Source: Agapetus fuscipes
Taxonomy: Eukaryota > Arthropoda > Insecta > Trichoptera > Glossosomatidae
Direction: 5' to 3'
DNA: 64,000 nucleotides
NCBI GenBank assembly: GCA_951799405.1
Contig: OX637339.1
Location: 10,602,001-10,666,000 of the forward strand
In this document: positions 30,958-41,125 of the stretch, in pieces
Layout: each line of letters opens with the position of its first letter
Numbering within the stretch: the stretch's first letter is position 1
Translations under genes and position numbers: made by a program
The notes under the pieces: generated by a model
Databases searched by the model: none
Seen by the model: only the letters and a program-made list of their open reading frames with translations
What the model was told of the DNA's origin: nothing

Positions 30958-32840
30958 CATAATTAAGCTGCACTGATGTGCAGCTTAATTATGGTGCCGT
31001 CTATGATTCTAGGTGCCTTAGTTATAGCAGTTCCGAAAAATGTTCAATATCAATTCTTTTTAATTTCATTTCACTCTTCTTCTTCGTGTCAGCTTCACAC
31101 CGTATTGGCCCAGTAACGAGCAATGTCTACAGTTCTTTGGTTTCCCGCAAAGAGATCATCCATGGAGCAGCTTGTCGGACAGGAGGGACAACACCGCAGG
31201 TGCTCCATTGTTTGCTGAGCTCCACACTCACATAGTGTAGAGTCCTCCCGTCCCAGAAATCCCCAGGTCAGCATGCTGGCCCGGGCTCTTCCAACATTGG
31301 TCCTCAATCTGTTCATGGATCTCCATACGGGCCACTCGAGGTTCTTTCCTGGGGGTAGGCTCTCTGAAGGCTGCACAAAGCTCTCCGGGCATTCCTTCTT
31401 CCACATTTGTAATCTCTCCGCCACTGGATCCAAAGACAAGGGCTGCACGGAACTAAGGAAGCTGTGTCTCGACTTCAGGCGCTGCAGTGATGAAAAGCCA
31501 CTTCCGTAAATGCAGTGCTGTGTGCACGTTAGAGCCTTCTGCCTCTCGACTCTCGAAGCCACTTTGCGTCTGATGTGGGGTGGGGCTATGCCTGCAAGAG
31601 GATATAACTTCCCCGTGGGCGTTGGCTTGAGGCATCCTGATACAATACGGCAGGTATCATTCAGCGCGACATCAACTTGCTTCGCATGTGCGGAGCGTTC
31701 CCATACCGGGGCTGCGTACTCTCCGGCTGAGAAACACAAAGCCATTGCAGTTACACGTATTACTTGTGGCTGCGCACCCCAGTTGGTGCCCACGAGCTTC
31801 CGGAGTAGATTATTACGGGTAGCCACTTTCATTTTTGTGTTGTTGCAGTGGGCTCTATATGTGAGCGACCGGTCAAGGGTAACTCCCAGGTATTTGGGGT
31901 TATCGCTGGGAGGCAGCACTTGGTCTTCCCATCTGATTACTGGTTTCCTTGATGCAAACTTATTCTTTAGATGGAAGTAGAAGACCTGGGTTTTTGATGG
32001 GTTAGGTTTAAGGTAGTTTTCTTTGTAGTATTTGGACAACAGGTTCAATCCTTTTTCTAAAGTATGGTCAACTTCATCAAACGATGTATTTTGAGTTGCC
32101 AGTCCGACATCGTCCGCATATATAAATGATTGTGTGCCTGATGGAAGTGGTTGGTCGTTCGTATATATACTAAACAGGATAGGGGCCAAAACGCTTCCTT
32201 GAGGCAGTCCATTCTTTTGTTTCCTCCATCTGCTTTTCGTATTCTGGAATTCAACATAAAATCTTCTGTTTTGCAGTAATGTTGCAATCATTTTTGTAAA
32301 TTTGAGGTCGTTTGTCATGTTTTTCACTTTGGATATCAGTTTCCTGTGATTCACAGTATCATATGCTGCTGTAAGGTCCACAAAAACTATGCCGGTAATT
32401 TTATTGGATTGGTATCCATCCTCAATGTACTCTGTCAGATTAAGTATTTGTCCTGTGCAGGATTTTCCGGGCCTGAAGCCTGCCTGTTGTGTGATGAGCT
32501 TATTATCAATAACTGAGGTTAAGCGATTTAACAAGATGCGTTCGTATGTCTTAAATAGGTGGCAAAGTAAGGAGATTGGTCGGTAGCTTTTTGCATTGTC
32601 TGGATCTTTCCCGGGCTTCGGAATGGCAATGACTCTAGCTCTTAGCCATAATTTTGGGATGTGGTTGTTTTTCATGCATGAATTGAACATATCCACCAGC
32701 CATTTCTTAGTTTCAGGTCCAAAATGTTTTATTTGTTCAACACAGATGTCGTCAAGCCCAGCGGCTTTCCCGTTTTTGGCTGTAGCAATGGAATTTTCTA
32801 ATTCGGATATTTGGATAGTTTTTGAGAGCATGCCGTCATT
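30917..32840 (-). mobile_element. Poly(A)-tailed LINE, 5' truncated
   Basis: Its 3' end is the poly(T) on plus at 30929-30957, inserted in the tail of the A copy. The ORF2 C-terminal two-thirds follows and homology ends near 32840. The endonuclease is missing. Confidence 0.8.
31095..32831 (-). CDS. Reverse transcriptase part of a Jockey/I-like LINE ORF2
   Basis: 578 codons, open. It holds an RT domain: AKNGKAAGLDDI near residue 18, SYRPISLLC near 82, FVDLTAAYD (150-158, catalytic D), LPQGSVLAPILF (209-220), and FIYADDVGL (YADD 238-241). The C-terminus has a Cys/His cluster CECGAQQTMEHLRCCPSC, as in several arthropod LINEs. The first Met is not the native start because the N-terminal endonuclease is missing. 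RT residues look intact, but the element cannot be autonomous. The Jockey/I assignment is from motif style only. Confidence 0.85.
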   Translation of the reverse strand: MLSKTIQISELENSIATAKNGKAAGLDDICVEQIKHFGPETKKWLVDMFNSCMKNNHIPKLWLRARVIAIPKPGKDPDNAKSYRPISLLCHLFKTYERILLNRLTSVIDNKLITQQAGFRPGKSCTGQILNLTEYIEDGYQSNKITGIVFVDLTAAYDTVNHRKLISKVKNMTNDLKFTKMIATLLQNRRFYVEFQNTKSRWRKQKNGLPQGSVLAPILFSIYTNDQPLPSGTQSFIYADDVGLATQNTSFDEVDHTLEKGLNLLSKYYKENYLKPNPSKTQVFYFHLKNKFASRKPVIRWEDQVLPPSDNPKYLGVTLDRSLTYRAHCNNTKMKVATRNNLLRKLVGTNWGAQPQVIRVTAMALCFSAGEYAAPVWERSAHAKQVDVALNDTCRIVSGCLKPTPTGKLYPLAGIAPPHIRRKVASRVERQKALTCTQHCIYGSGFSSLQRLKSRHSFLSSVQPLSLDPVAERLQMWKKECPESFVQPSESLPPGKNLEWPVWRSMNRLRTNVGRARASMLTWGFLGREDSTLCECGAQQTMEHLRCCPSCPTSCSMDDLFAGNQRTVDIARYWANTV

Positions 32841-34694
32841 TCACTTGATTCATAAAACGCAACTATGGTCGTGGAATACGTATTTTACGCCACTGCGCGT
32901 GATTGCCATTGTAACACTCGTGCTGTGTAGTTACTATGCAAAAACTAGCACTTCTCTACAATGGTCCTTATTACGGGGATGTGACATAAAAATATTTACA
33001 TCATATTATTACGAACAATGCGGCGTACGTATGTTGAGTTGATGACCGATGAAACCAAATATATTTTGTGGCAACGAAAAAATGTTTAGTACGACTGCTC
33101 CAAGATTCAGACTTTTGGCTCGCGGATACGTCAAATATAATGGACTTGAGAGTGGCATTCTTGAAAAAAATATGACGTCTTTATTTATTATTTCTCTATG
33201 TTATAAAATAAAATAATGTTTAAAGGTAATTTTAAAATGTCACCACAAAAAAAAAAAAAAAGAAGATTTTATCACATTATTGAAGTTTTTTTTCTTTTGA
33301 TGCGTTCTATTTTAGATTTTTTATCTTGTTTTTTACAGATTGATTCTATATTAAATTAAATTTTCAGCCAATTTTAGATAAATTAAATAGTTTTCGAGAT
33401 AATATGGAAAAGGAGAATACATTTTTTACCGAAACTTATGTTTCAAAATGCGCTATCGAGAGTATGTATCGCTCCATTGTTCTTTTTTTCCTAAGCTGCG
33501 TATACTCACGCAAACGATAGACCTATATGGTGAACGCTTTTCTTTTTGGTATAGGTACGTCCATAGAATTCAATATAATCAATTTGGAATGCTGGTTCAT
33601 TTGTTCCCAGTGACAGGAGCCTGGGTACGTCTCCCTCGCACATTTGGAGGTACCTACTTTCAATGCATCCATCATTTTTTCTCGCAATAGCGAAATAAGG
33701 TCCTTGTACATACCAAGTTTAAGTAGGTTTTATATCATTTTAATTTTCAAACATAGACTGCCTACATCCGCCGCCATTACTGCAATTTGACGTTTAGTGT
33801 TGTCACCTCCTGGCAGTGTGGCAAACTATAAACTGACAGCGCGGGAAACGAAGGCATTATGGCGCAGGTCGTCAAAAAGTTGTTGTTTTTACGCGAATGG
33901 GGCTTATTTTAATATTCAAGCACCGAAAGGCTTTAAAAACTTATTTTATCTCGCATTTTATAACCTACAAAATACGTCTGATGTTTCACTACAGTAATTA
34001 AAGCTCTTATACTGTTGTTTTGCGGTGAAAATTATATTATTGTTGTGACTTTTTTTTTTTTCAGAAAAAGTTCTGTCCTTACCTTCAAAATGGGCATCAC
34101 ACGATGAAACAACTTTTTCTATGTAACGTCACCCATATTAAATACCAAAACTAAGGAGATACATATTATGAAACACTTTTTATCGAGGCAATTAGCGGTA
34201 ATTGTAAATCCATTTACCTACTTACATGATATTATTAAATACGTGCGCTTACACACGCATACATGATAGTATTCGTGTATGGAAAGTAGTGTGGAATCAT
34301 CTAGCAGTCTCTGGTTGTGTGTAGAATGACCTAGTTAATGTGGTAGTGTGGTAGAATAATCCAGAAATTGCGAGAAAGACCTCTCCGGTTTACTAAATAA
34401 GAGGTCAAAATGGTAGGACAGAAGGAATCGCAAAAGAACAATTCGCTAAGTAACACATATAACCAGTGACTGTCAATTTGTGAAATAAATTGTAAATTGT
34501 GAAAAATAAATTGTCAAAATAAATTATTTAAAAATAAAGTCTGGCATTTTAATTAAAAATAATTATAATCCAGCAGAAAACGCAATATTATATTGAAGTT
34601 ATGACTCACTGCTCTGTTTTAGATCGGCCAAGTGGCATGACAATATTTCTCCACATGTGAAATATGCTGATTTCATTTAGAGTTTATTATCAAG
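32841..34694. other. Long spacer, nothing certain
   Basis: About 1.85 kb. A short stretch near 33390 (TAGTTTTCGAGATAATATGG) resembles the arm of the palindrome at 36340. No coding ORF recognised. Confidence 0.45.
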
Positions 34695-34861
34695 CAACGC
34701 AACACACACCACAGCACTGCGCAGCTAACGGCCCTGAAACTAGATAAGGAAATCAATGGTCACATCACCAACACCTTTGCGGCACTACAACAATTGTCAT
34801 AGACCCCTAGAGTCTCTTGAACTAGGGAGTCTCCCGCACAGGGATCCTTAATTTTTTTTTA
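34695..34861 (+). mobile_element. Repeat E, longest upstream part
   Basis: CACCACAGCACTGCGCAGCT, AACACCTTTGCGGCACTACA, AGACCCCTAGAGTCTCTTGA and GGGAGTCTCCCGCACAGGGA match E at 57424 (minus). This copy ends in T-rich rather than A-rich sequence. Confidence 0.65.
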
Positions 34862-35404
34862 AATGAAAGTAGAAAAACATTATCAATGCATTTTCCTTCA
34901 CACTCTGTTCCCTCCTAATAACTCACAATTTTACGTAAATTTAACATTATTTGAATAAAATCAATGCACATTTGAATAAAATTTGCAAATTTTAGAGAGC
35001 TCATTCGTAAAACTTGTTTATATCTCATTTGATTTTGTGCTGTCAAACAAACAAATTCGCATTACCATAATTTTAATTAAAATTTATTAACCCCCTCCCC
35101 CTCATTTTCAATCACAAATTTTATTCAAAACCGTTTTTAATTAATAAGTTCATAAGGATAATCACAACAATGGACTGAGATTATTTCAAATTTGGGGAAT
35201 ATTTGTGATGCTACCTGGCCGGGCTACATTCAGTACAAAGCGTTATAATTTCAATACAATATTATGTAGATAGCTTGAATAGATACAAAAGTGCACCGTA
35301 CTGCATTCAGCATTACCGCCAAATGTATGAGGTAAGAGTGCTGTGAACTAAAAAAAAACCCCGATTATCGGGAATTAATTTTTTATTTACTATGGGTGAC
35401 GTCA
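34862..35404. other. Spacer, nothing recognised
   Basis: AT-rich, no family member. Confidence 0.4.
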
Positions 35405-35680
35405 CATAACCGAGTCCGCACGTACTCTAGAGGTTAACGTTTCGCACTCGTAGTCGAAAGGTTGTGGGTGCGATTCGAGGGAGCGTAAAAAGTATCATTC
35501 AGCTGTCAAAAATGCTCTTCGCTGGATTGAAAAATTCATCTGCGTTTACCAAAGACCGCTCACTAAAAGTCATGCTAAAAGCCTAAGCAGCCGTTTCTTG
35601 TTTGAGAATTGGTGCTTTCTATAGCGACGATTCAAGAGGTGTGATTCTCATAAAAACAACGTTCATCTGATTAATCATTC
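35405..35680 (+). mobile_element. SINE C, diverged
   Basis: CCGAGTCCGCACGTACTCTA head, GTGCGATTCGAGGGAGCG at box B, CGCTGGATTGAAAAATTCAT, and tail GAGGTGTGATTCTCATAAAA. Confidence 0.7.
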
Positions 35681-36248
35681 TAATATTGATGTATTCAACT
35701 GAAATCTTGAATTAGTATTAGAGGAGTACATATTATATGGTAAAGTGCTAGTTTTCCTTTTTTTATTTTGACTTTCATATTATCGCCCAAAAAATAAGAA
35801 TATTCTTGCTCAAGTAATATATATTGTCAATTTTTTGTATGTGCCAAGCTAAGAACTAACAAAACACAACGAAAACAAGTAAATACTCATTTTTCGTTGT
35901 AATTTCACATACATTTTTATTTTTTCGCCATATTATCAAGGAGCCGCCATTTTCTGCTCCGCCAAACGTCATAAATTACAGGCGCTTTTCGAATTTGGAA
36001 CAACAAAGCAGTGCTGCCAACGGCGCAGAGATATAAATCAATCGGTGTGGCCACACTCTCGACAAACGACACGACATTTTTACGCATTCCCGAAAAGAGG
36101 GAAATTGCAAAAGCTAGTTAGGTATTTTACTCGAAATTCTGGTTTATTAGAAAAATGAAAAAAATGTATAGGTACCATCGCCATTACAAACAATGGGATA
36201 TTATGATTATACATGTGCGTTTTTTCATAAAATTGGATTATTGACTAA
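35681..36248. other. Spacer, nothing recognised
   Basis: AT-rich, no family member. Confidence 0.4.
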
Positions 36249-36339
36249 CAACGTAGATACAAGACTCATATTCGGGATACCCAAATTCGCTCACATCACT
36301 CCGCTGTTAAAAACACTACATTGGCTTCGTTTCCCGGAG

Positions 36340-37150
36340 GCGTCTTTCCTTTCTACCCCCCGTTTCGACAGACGACACACACTAAAAATGTTTCTTACAC
36401 TTTATGGCCTTTGTAAAGAAGTGACATTAATGGAAAAAATCACACGTGTTTATTGATTTTTTATCTAAATTTTAAAGTTAAAATATTTCATAAAACTTAA
36501 AAAATGACGCTGCAAAAAAATATTTAAAAAAAGACATTTTTGTACACATTTTTGTACACATTTTTTTCTTATAATTTTGTTGTTTAATATTTTGGACATA
36601 TTTTTTTTCTTCATAATTATAGAATGATACAATGTCTAGAGAGTGTTTAAAAAATATTTTAGGTAATGTGAACAGTTTTCGAGATAATATGAAAAAACTG
36701 AAACTTGATAATTAATTTAATGTGCGCGGCAGTACTTCAGCGTGAATTGTCGCCGAACCCACAGTAAGCAGGCCGCGCACATTTAATTAATTATTATGTT
36801 TCAGTTTTTTCATATTATCTCGAAAACTGTTCGCATTACCTAAAATATTTTTCAAACACTCTCTAGACATTGTATCATTCTATAATTATGAAGAAAAAAA
36901 ATATGTCCAAAATATTAAACAACAAAATTATAAGAAAAAAATGTGAACAAAAACGTGTTTTTTAAAATATTTTTTTGTAGCGTCATTTTTTAAGTTTTAT
37001 AAAATATTTTAACTTTAAAATTTAGATAAAAAATCAATAAACACGCGTGATTTTTTCCATTAATTTCACTTCTTTACAAAGGCCATAAAGTGTAAGAAAC
37101 ATTTTTCGTGTGTGTCGTCTGTCGAAAGGGGGGGTAGAATGGAAAGACGC
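36340..37150. mobile_element. 811-bp near-perfect palindromic transposon, 9-bp TSD
   Basis: Arms of about 390 bp (36340-36729 and 36773-37150) differ at few positions; the central ~40 bp is CAGTACTTCAGCGTGAATTG to CAGTAAGCAGG between GTGCGCGG and CCGCGCAC. TTCCCGGAG flanks both sides (36331-36339, 37151-37159), inside the LINE ORF. Ends: GCGTCTTTCCTTTCTACCCC. No ORF of note. A 9-bp TSD fits Mutator-like families, but no transposase is present to prove it. Confidence 0.8.
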
Positions 37151-37176
37151 TTCCCGGAGAGGGTGGTCTACCGTGT

Positions 37177-39138
37177 TTGTGTCTATAATCTATAATCTAT
37201 AATCTAAGTTGCAAGGATATATTCATTTAAAGCTCTCAGATGTATGCCCACAAACCAAAAAGTGTAGTTCGCGCTTACAAATGCTGATTGTGTACTTACA
37301 AATAAAATCCAAACCTCAAATGAACATAAGCCCCACAACTTTTGCCGACCTTCCCTGAAACAGGGGTGACATTGGCAAAGTGAACCATTTTTTACAGTAT
37401 GGGTGGTCAGCCTCATACCAACCTATAAGTCAAGGAATATGAATAATAAATTACATTTAAATATAAAAAAGAACAAAACCTTACAAAGAAATCTATACAA
37501 AAAAAGTCAAAAATTTCCTATGCAAAAAATGTAGCAAATGAATACACCAACATTAGAAATCAACATTGCAGATTAGCCGCCACTTCTTCCTGTCCTTGCA
37601 TACTTCTTTCATTTCATCCAGAGTCATAACCTTTTTCATACAAGTCCTCCTTTTATTATGACTCTGGATATCCCATTCATTCGCTATTTCAGAGATTTGA
37701 TCCTTCCATACTTTTCTCGGTCTTCCTCTACCACGACATCCATCTATTCTAGCAACATATACTTTCTTCGTCAATCTTTCATCACTCATTCTCTCCAAAT
37801 GCCCGAACCATCTTAACATACTTCTTTTAATCTTCACTTTCACACTTTCCCTTACACCACATTCTTCTCTTACAAAATCATTCCTCACCCTGTCACTTCG
37901 TTTTTTCCCAATCATACTTCTTAGATAGTCCATTTCTACTGTATGGACTTTACTAATTTCCCTTTCACTCACCGTCCAGGCTTCACTTCCATACATCAAG
38001 GTTGGCACTAGTATACCACCGTGCACCGCCAATCTAACATTTTTTGAGAGATTTTGGTTCCTGGCGATGCAAGCGGTCGCACCCAGTACACACCTGCCTT
38101 TCATTATTCTTCTTTCAAATTCACCGGCCATTCTTCCATCTTTTTCAAACTTACTTCCCAAATAAACAAACTCATTTACAACATCAACATTCATTCCATT
38201 AATTTTAAATTCATAATTCATATTTTCATCATCTCTTTCAAAAATCAAAACTTTCGTCTTTCTTGCATTCAACTTCAAATTATTACCTTTCAAAGCTTCG
38301 TTCAATCTAGAGAGCATCATTTGCAATTCCACTGCTGAATCAGATACAAGGACTGCATCATCCGCATACAGTAGAACGCTTACTTTGCTCTCTCCTATCA
38401 TTAATCCACAATCATCAAGTCTAGCATCTCGAACACACTTGTCCATGACTATGTTAAATAGCCATGGGCTCATCACACATCCTTGCCTTACACCCTTAAA
38501 AACTTCAAACCATTCACTATACTCACCATCAATACGAATGCAGGCCATACTATTCTCATAGTTCGCATGCACCGCATTGAGTAGAGCTCCATTCACTCCG
38601 TATGCTTTCAAAACATCCCACAACATACTTCTGTCCACTGAGTCAAAAGCCTTTTCCAGATCCACAAAGGCCGTGAATAGTTTCCCCCTCACCGACAATT
38701 GTTTTTCAACAAGTTGTCGTAGAGTGAAAATCTGATCAACACAGCCTCTACCGGCCATAAAGCCGGACTGTATATCGGAAACCCTTTTGCTAGTAGTCAG
38801 AATCACATGTTTTATAATCACCTTACAGAAGACTTTACCTGGTATACTGAGTAGACTGATTGGTCTGAAGTTCTGACAGTCTTTTTTTGTCCCCTTTACC
38901 TTTGTAAATGGGAACAATGACTGCCTTCCTCCAATCCATCGGTACTACTCCTGCATTCACACAAAGCTTACATAATTCAAACATCCAATCTATCACACAT
39001 TCACCTCCTGCTTTCAACATTTCACCATTTATACCATCAAACCCAGCAGACTTCCCATTCTTCAGACGTGAAATAGACACTTTCATTTCTTCTTTCAAAA
39101 TCTTCAATTCATTCTCTTCATCTGTCTGTTCATAAATT
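37177..39138 (-). mobile_element. RTE-like LINE with family A 3' end, longer copy
   Basis: Plus order: tail (CTATAATCTATAATC), A unit to 37436, a 116-base spacer, ORF2 from 37553. It is 5' truncated near 39138, inside the RT domain. No TSD over about 4 bp (GTGT) was found. Confidence 0.85.
37553..39107 (-). pseudogene. RTE-like LINE reverse transcriptase, one frameshift
   Basis: Two frames join near a T-run at 38882-38888. The upstream part reads RLKNGKSAGFDGINGEML and MDWRKAVIVPIYKGKGDKK; the downstream 454-codon part starts with CQNFRPISLLSIPGKVF and has FVDLEKAFDSVD (84-95), GVRQGCVMSPWLFN (142-155) and LLYADDAVL (YADD 184-187), then the same C-terminus as 22721-23296. It lacks an endonuclease. 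The single-base frameshift is the only visible damage in the retained part. Confidence 0.8.
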
Positions 39139-39510
39139 CATAAAGTGTGATGGTATATAAAGCCATCAATGGCTTGGCTCCACCTTATTTGACTGACATG
39201 ATGTTGCCTGTTGAGATGGGTGTAAGGAGGCAGACACTCAGATCCGCGGGCGATGAAGTAGTCAATTTGGTTCAGCCACGCCGTCAGATTCGTACAAATT
39301 TCGGAGACCGCGCTTTCCGTGTTGCGGGTCCTGCCACCCGGAGTGAAGAACTCCAAATCTATGGGTGTATTTCGCGGAGCACTCAAGACATACCTATTTA
39401 TAAAGTCTTATCCATGATCGGAGAGGGCCCCTGAGGTGTGACACACACAAAAATGGCGCTCTCTTATCATTTGTAATTTAAAATAAATTAGCCTGATATT
39501 ATTATTATTA

Positions 39511-40100
39511 TTATTATTATCAAGGGGGATGTACGTAAGTATAAAAACTAGTAGACAGGTATGAAAACCAATTTGTTTACAACAGTTAGTTGGTAACCAA
39601 CAGAAAGCGAGCGCGTAGAGCGCCACACCGCTTTGATGACCAGCATTTAGAATGTTTTCTGCTCGTGAAAGCGAAACGTCGACAAGTATAAAATGGTCTT
39701 ACCCGAAAAAACTCAAAAACAATATATCACATACATACCTACTTATCGATGGATTGAGAAAGTATAAGAAATGAAATGTAAGAATTGCCCAATTAACTCT
39801 AAAGCACAGAGTCTAATTATGGCATTTGAAGGAGCTACGCTTGTTTTAAACTTCATGGTTCCGATTATTTTCGTTTAAAATGAAATATTTTGGCAGTCAG
39901 TACCTCATTTAAATCGAACTTTCAAATTATAAAGTGAAATGATTTTAATCCTGCTGTACGCCACCGTTGCACCGAGCTATATAATCTTAGGATTACGGAT
40001 TAGGTGCAGCTTTTCTCGTATTAATCAGCCCCCACTGACGTTCATGACTGACATCGCAGAGTTCAGACAGATTACACTCATACTGATGACTAGGCGGGGC
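39511..40100. other. Spacer, nothing certain
   Basis: At 39655-39680 there is a lone GCGAAACGTCGAC, without a convincing CTGANGA partner. Confidence 0.35.
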
Positions 40101-40119
40101 ACGGCCTATTCAAGGAAAA

Positions 40120-40620
40120 GCAGCTGCGAAAATTTAGTGACGGGATAAAGGCATGCCTTTTTCTTCGTCTTATTCCTCATTACTGAGAGTTGTGACCCTT
40201 GTTGAAGAAACCACTCTTCTCCAGTTCTCTGTCGACTGCGCCACCCGCAGTGCTCTTTGCTGCTGCTGTCTTCACTTGATCTGTCCATCGTGTGGAATAT
40301 ATTCCTCTCCCTCTCTTCCCCTTCAAGCTTTCCTCATTAGTCATTACCACGGACAACGTGTCCGAAGAACTGCAGAATACAGCGTGTACTATGCATACAC
40401 TGGCCAGAGTCAAGCCGTCCAAGCGCAGCTCCCAACAAATGGACTCCTTGGTATGTGCGTATGTCTAGCTGTCCATGGAACTCAGAACATGCACCTCCAG
40501 CACCACATTCCGAAAGCGACTCCTTTTTTCCTTTTATGGTCCGTGTTTCAGCAGCATAGAGAAAGATAGAGTGGACGAGACTTCTGGAAAGCTTTATCCT
40601 AGTGTGTTGCTCACACCCCG
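40120..40620 (-). pseudogene. RTE-like LINE ORF2 remnant, third family
   Basis: Minus-strand frames spell, with shifts, LLYAAETRTIKG, WELRLDGL, FCSSSDTLSVV and GKRGRGIYSTRWTDQVKTAA. The last is the GRG..TRWxDQ motif of RTE-like C-termini. It is degraded. Confidence 0.55.
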
Positions 40621-40714
40621 GTATTTACATATTTTTCCTAACATACATATGCCTAGACATACCTACAGGTGAGGCTAAAAAAAATAAAAATAACTTCATC
40701 ATCTTCTTCTAAAC

Positions 40715-41002
40715 GCTGTTATTTGTTGTGCCAGCTATTTGTCTCTGTTATTCACCATCCACTTTTGAAGGCAGTGCCTTGTTGTGGCAGGCATCTGTCT
40801 CTGTTGTTTGCCCTCCTCCTTTGAAGGCAGTGCCTTGTTTGGCAGGCATCTGTCTCTGTTGTTTGCCCTCCTCTTTTGAAGGCAGTGCCTTGTTGTGCCA
40901 GGCATCTGTCCCTGTTGTTCGCCATCCTCTTGTAACGACAGTGCCTTCTTATGCTAGCCATCTGTTACTGTTGGTTGCCATCCTCTTGTAAAGGCAGTCC
41001 CA
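40715..41002 (+). repeat. Five tandem copies of a ~56-bp unit
   Basis: CAGTGCCTTG recurs at about 40771, 40827, 40882 and 40938, with TCTGTCTCTGTTGTTTGCCC between. Units diverge toward the right. A single related unit lies at 58719-58790. Confidence 0.75.
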
Positions 41003-41014
41003 ATACATGTAACA

Positions 41015-41125
41015 TGTTAAATTAGTCCGCCAAGGCTCACTAACTTACCTGCGAAAATAAATAAGTTACACACTCTAATGCTGCACTTTTTGAGACAAAG
41101 CGGTGAGAAGTTACAATGAATATAA
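41015..41125 (+). mobile_element. SINE B fragment, diverged
   Basis: CTTACCTGCGAAAATAAATA and GGTGAGAAGTTACAATG are the recognisable parts. Confidence 0.5.

Larger units (their letters stand above)
36249..39510 (+). mobile_element. L2/CR1-like LINE 3' end split by two insertions
   Basis: Three parts reconnect: 36249-36339 (DTRLIFGIPKFAHITPLLKT, then LHWLRFPE), 37151-37176 (PERVVYRVC) and 39139-39510 (LMVYKAINGLAPPYLTDM, ending GEGP and TGA at 39432-39434). In this family the C-terminus normally reads '..LHWLPVKxRIxYKxLLLxYKALNGLAPPYL', so the reconnected order is as expected. The 3'UTR ends AAATTAGCCTGATATTATTA with (ATT)n. Confidence 0.7.

Noticed and set aside
33380..33430. Relative of the 811-bp palindrome (TAGTTTTCGAGATAATATGG)
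   Set aside because: Similarity covers only about 25 bases and no second arm is present.
39600..39700. Additional hammerhead (GCGAAACGTCGAC)
   Set aside because: TTGATGA lies upstream, but stem I does not pair and stem II would need a long, poorly paired insert.
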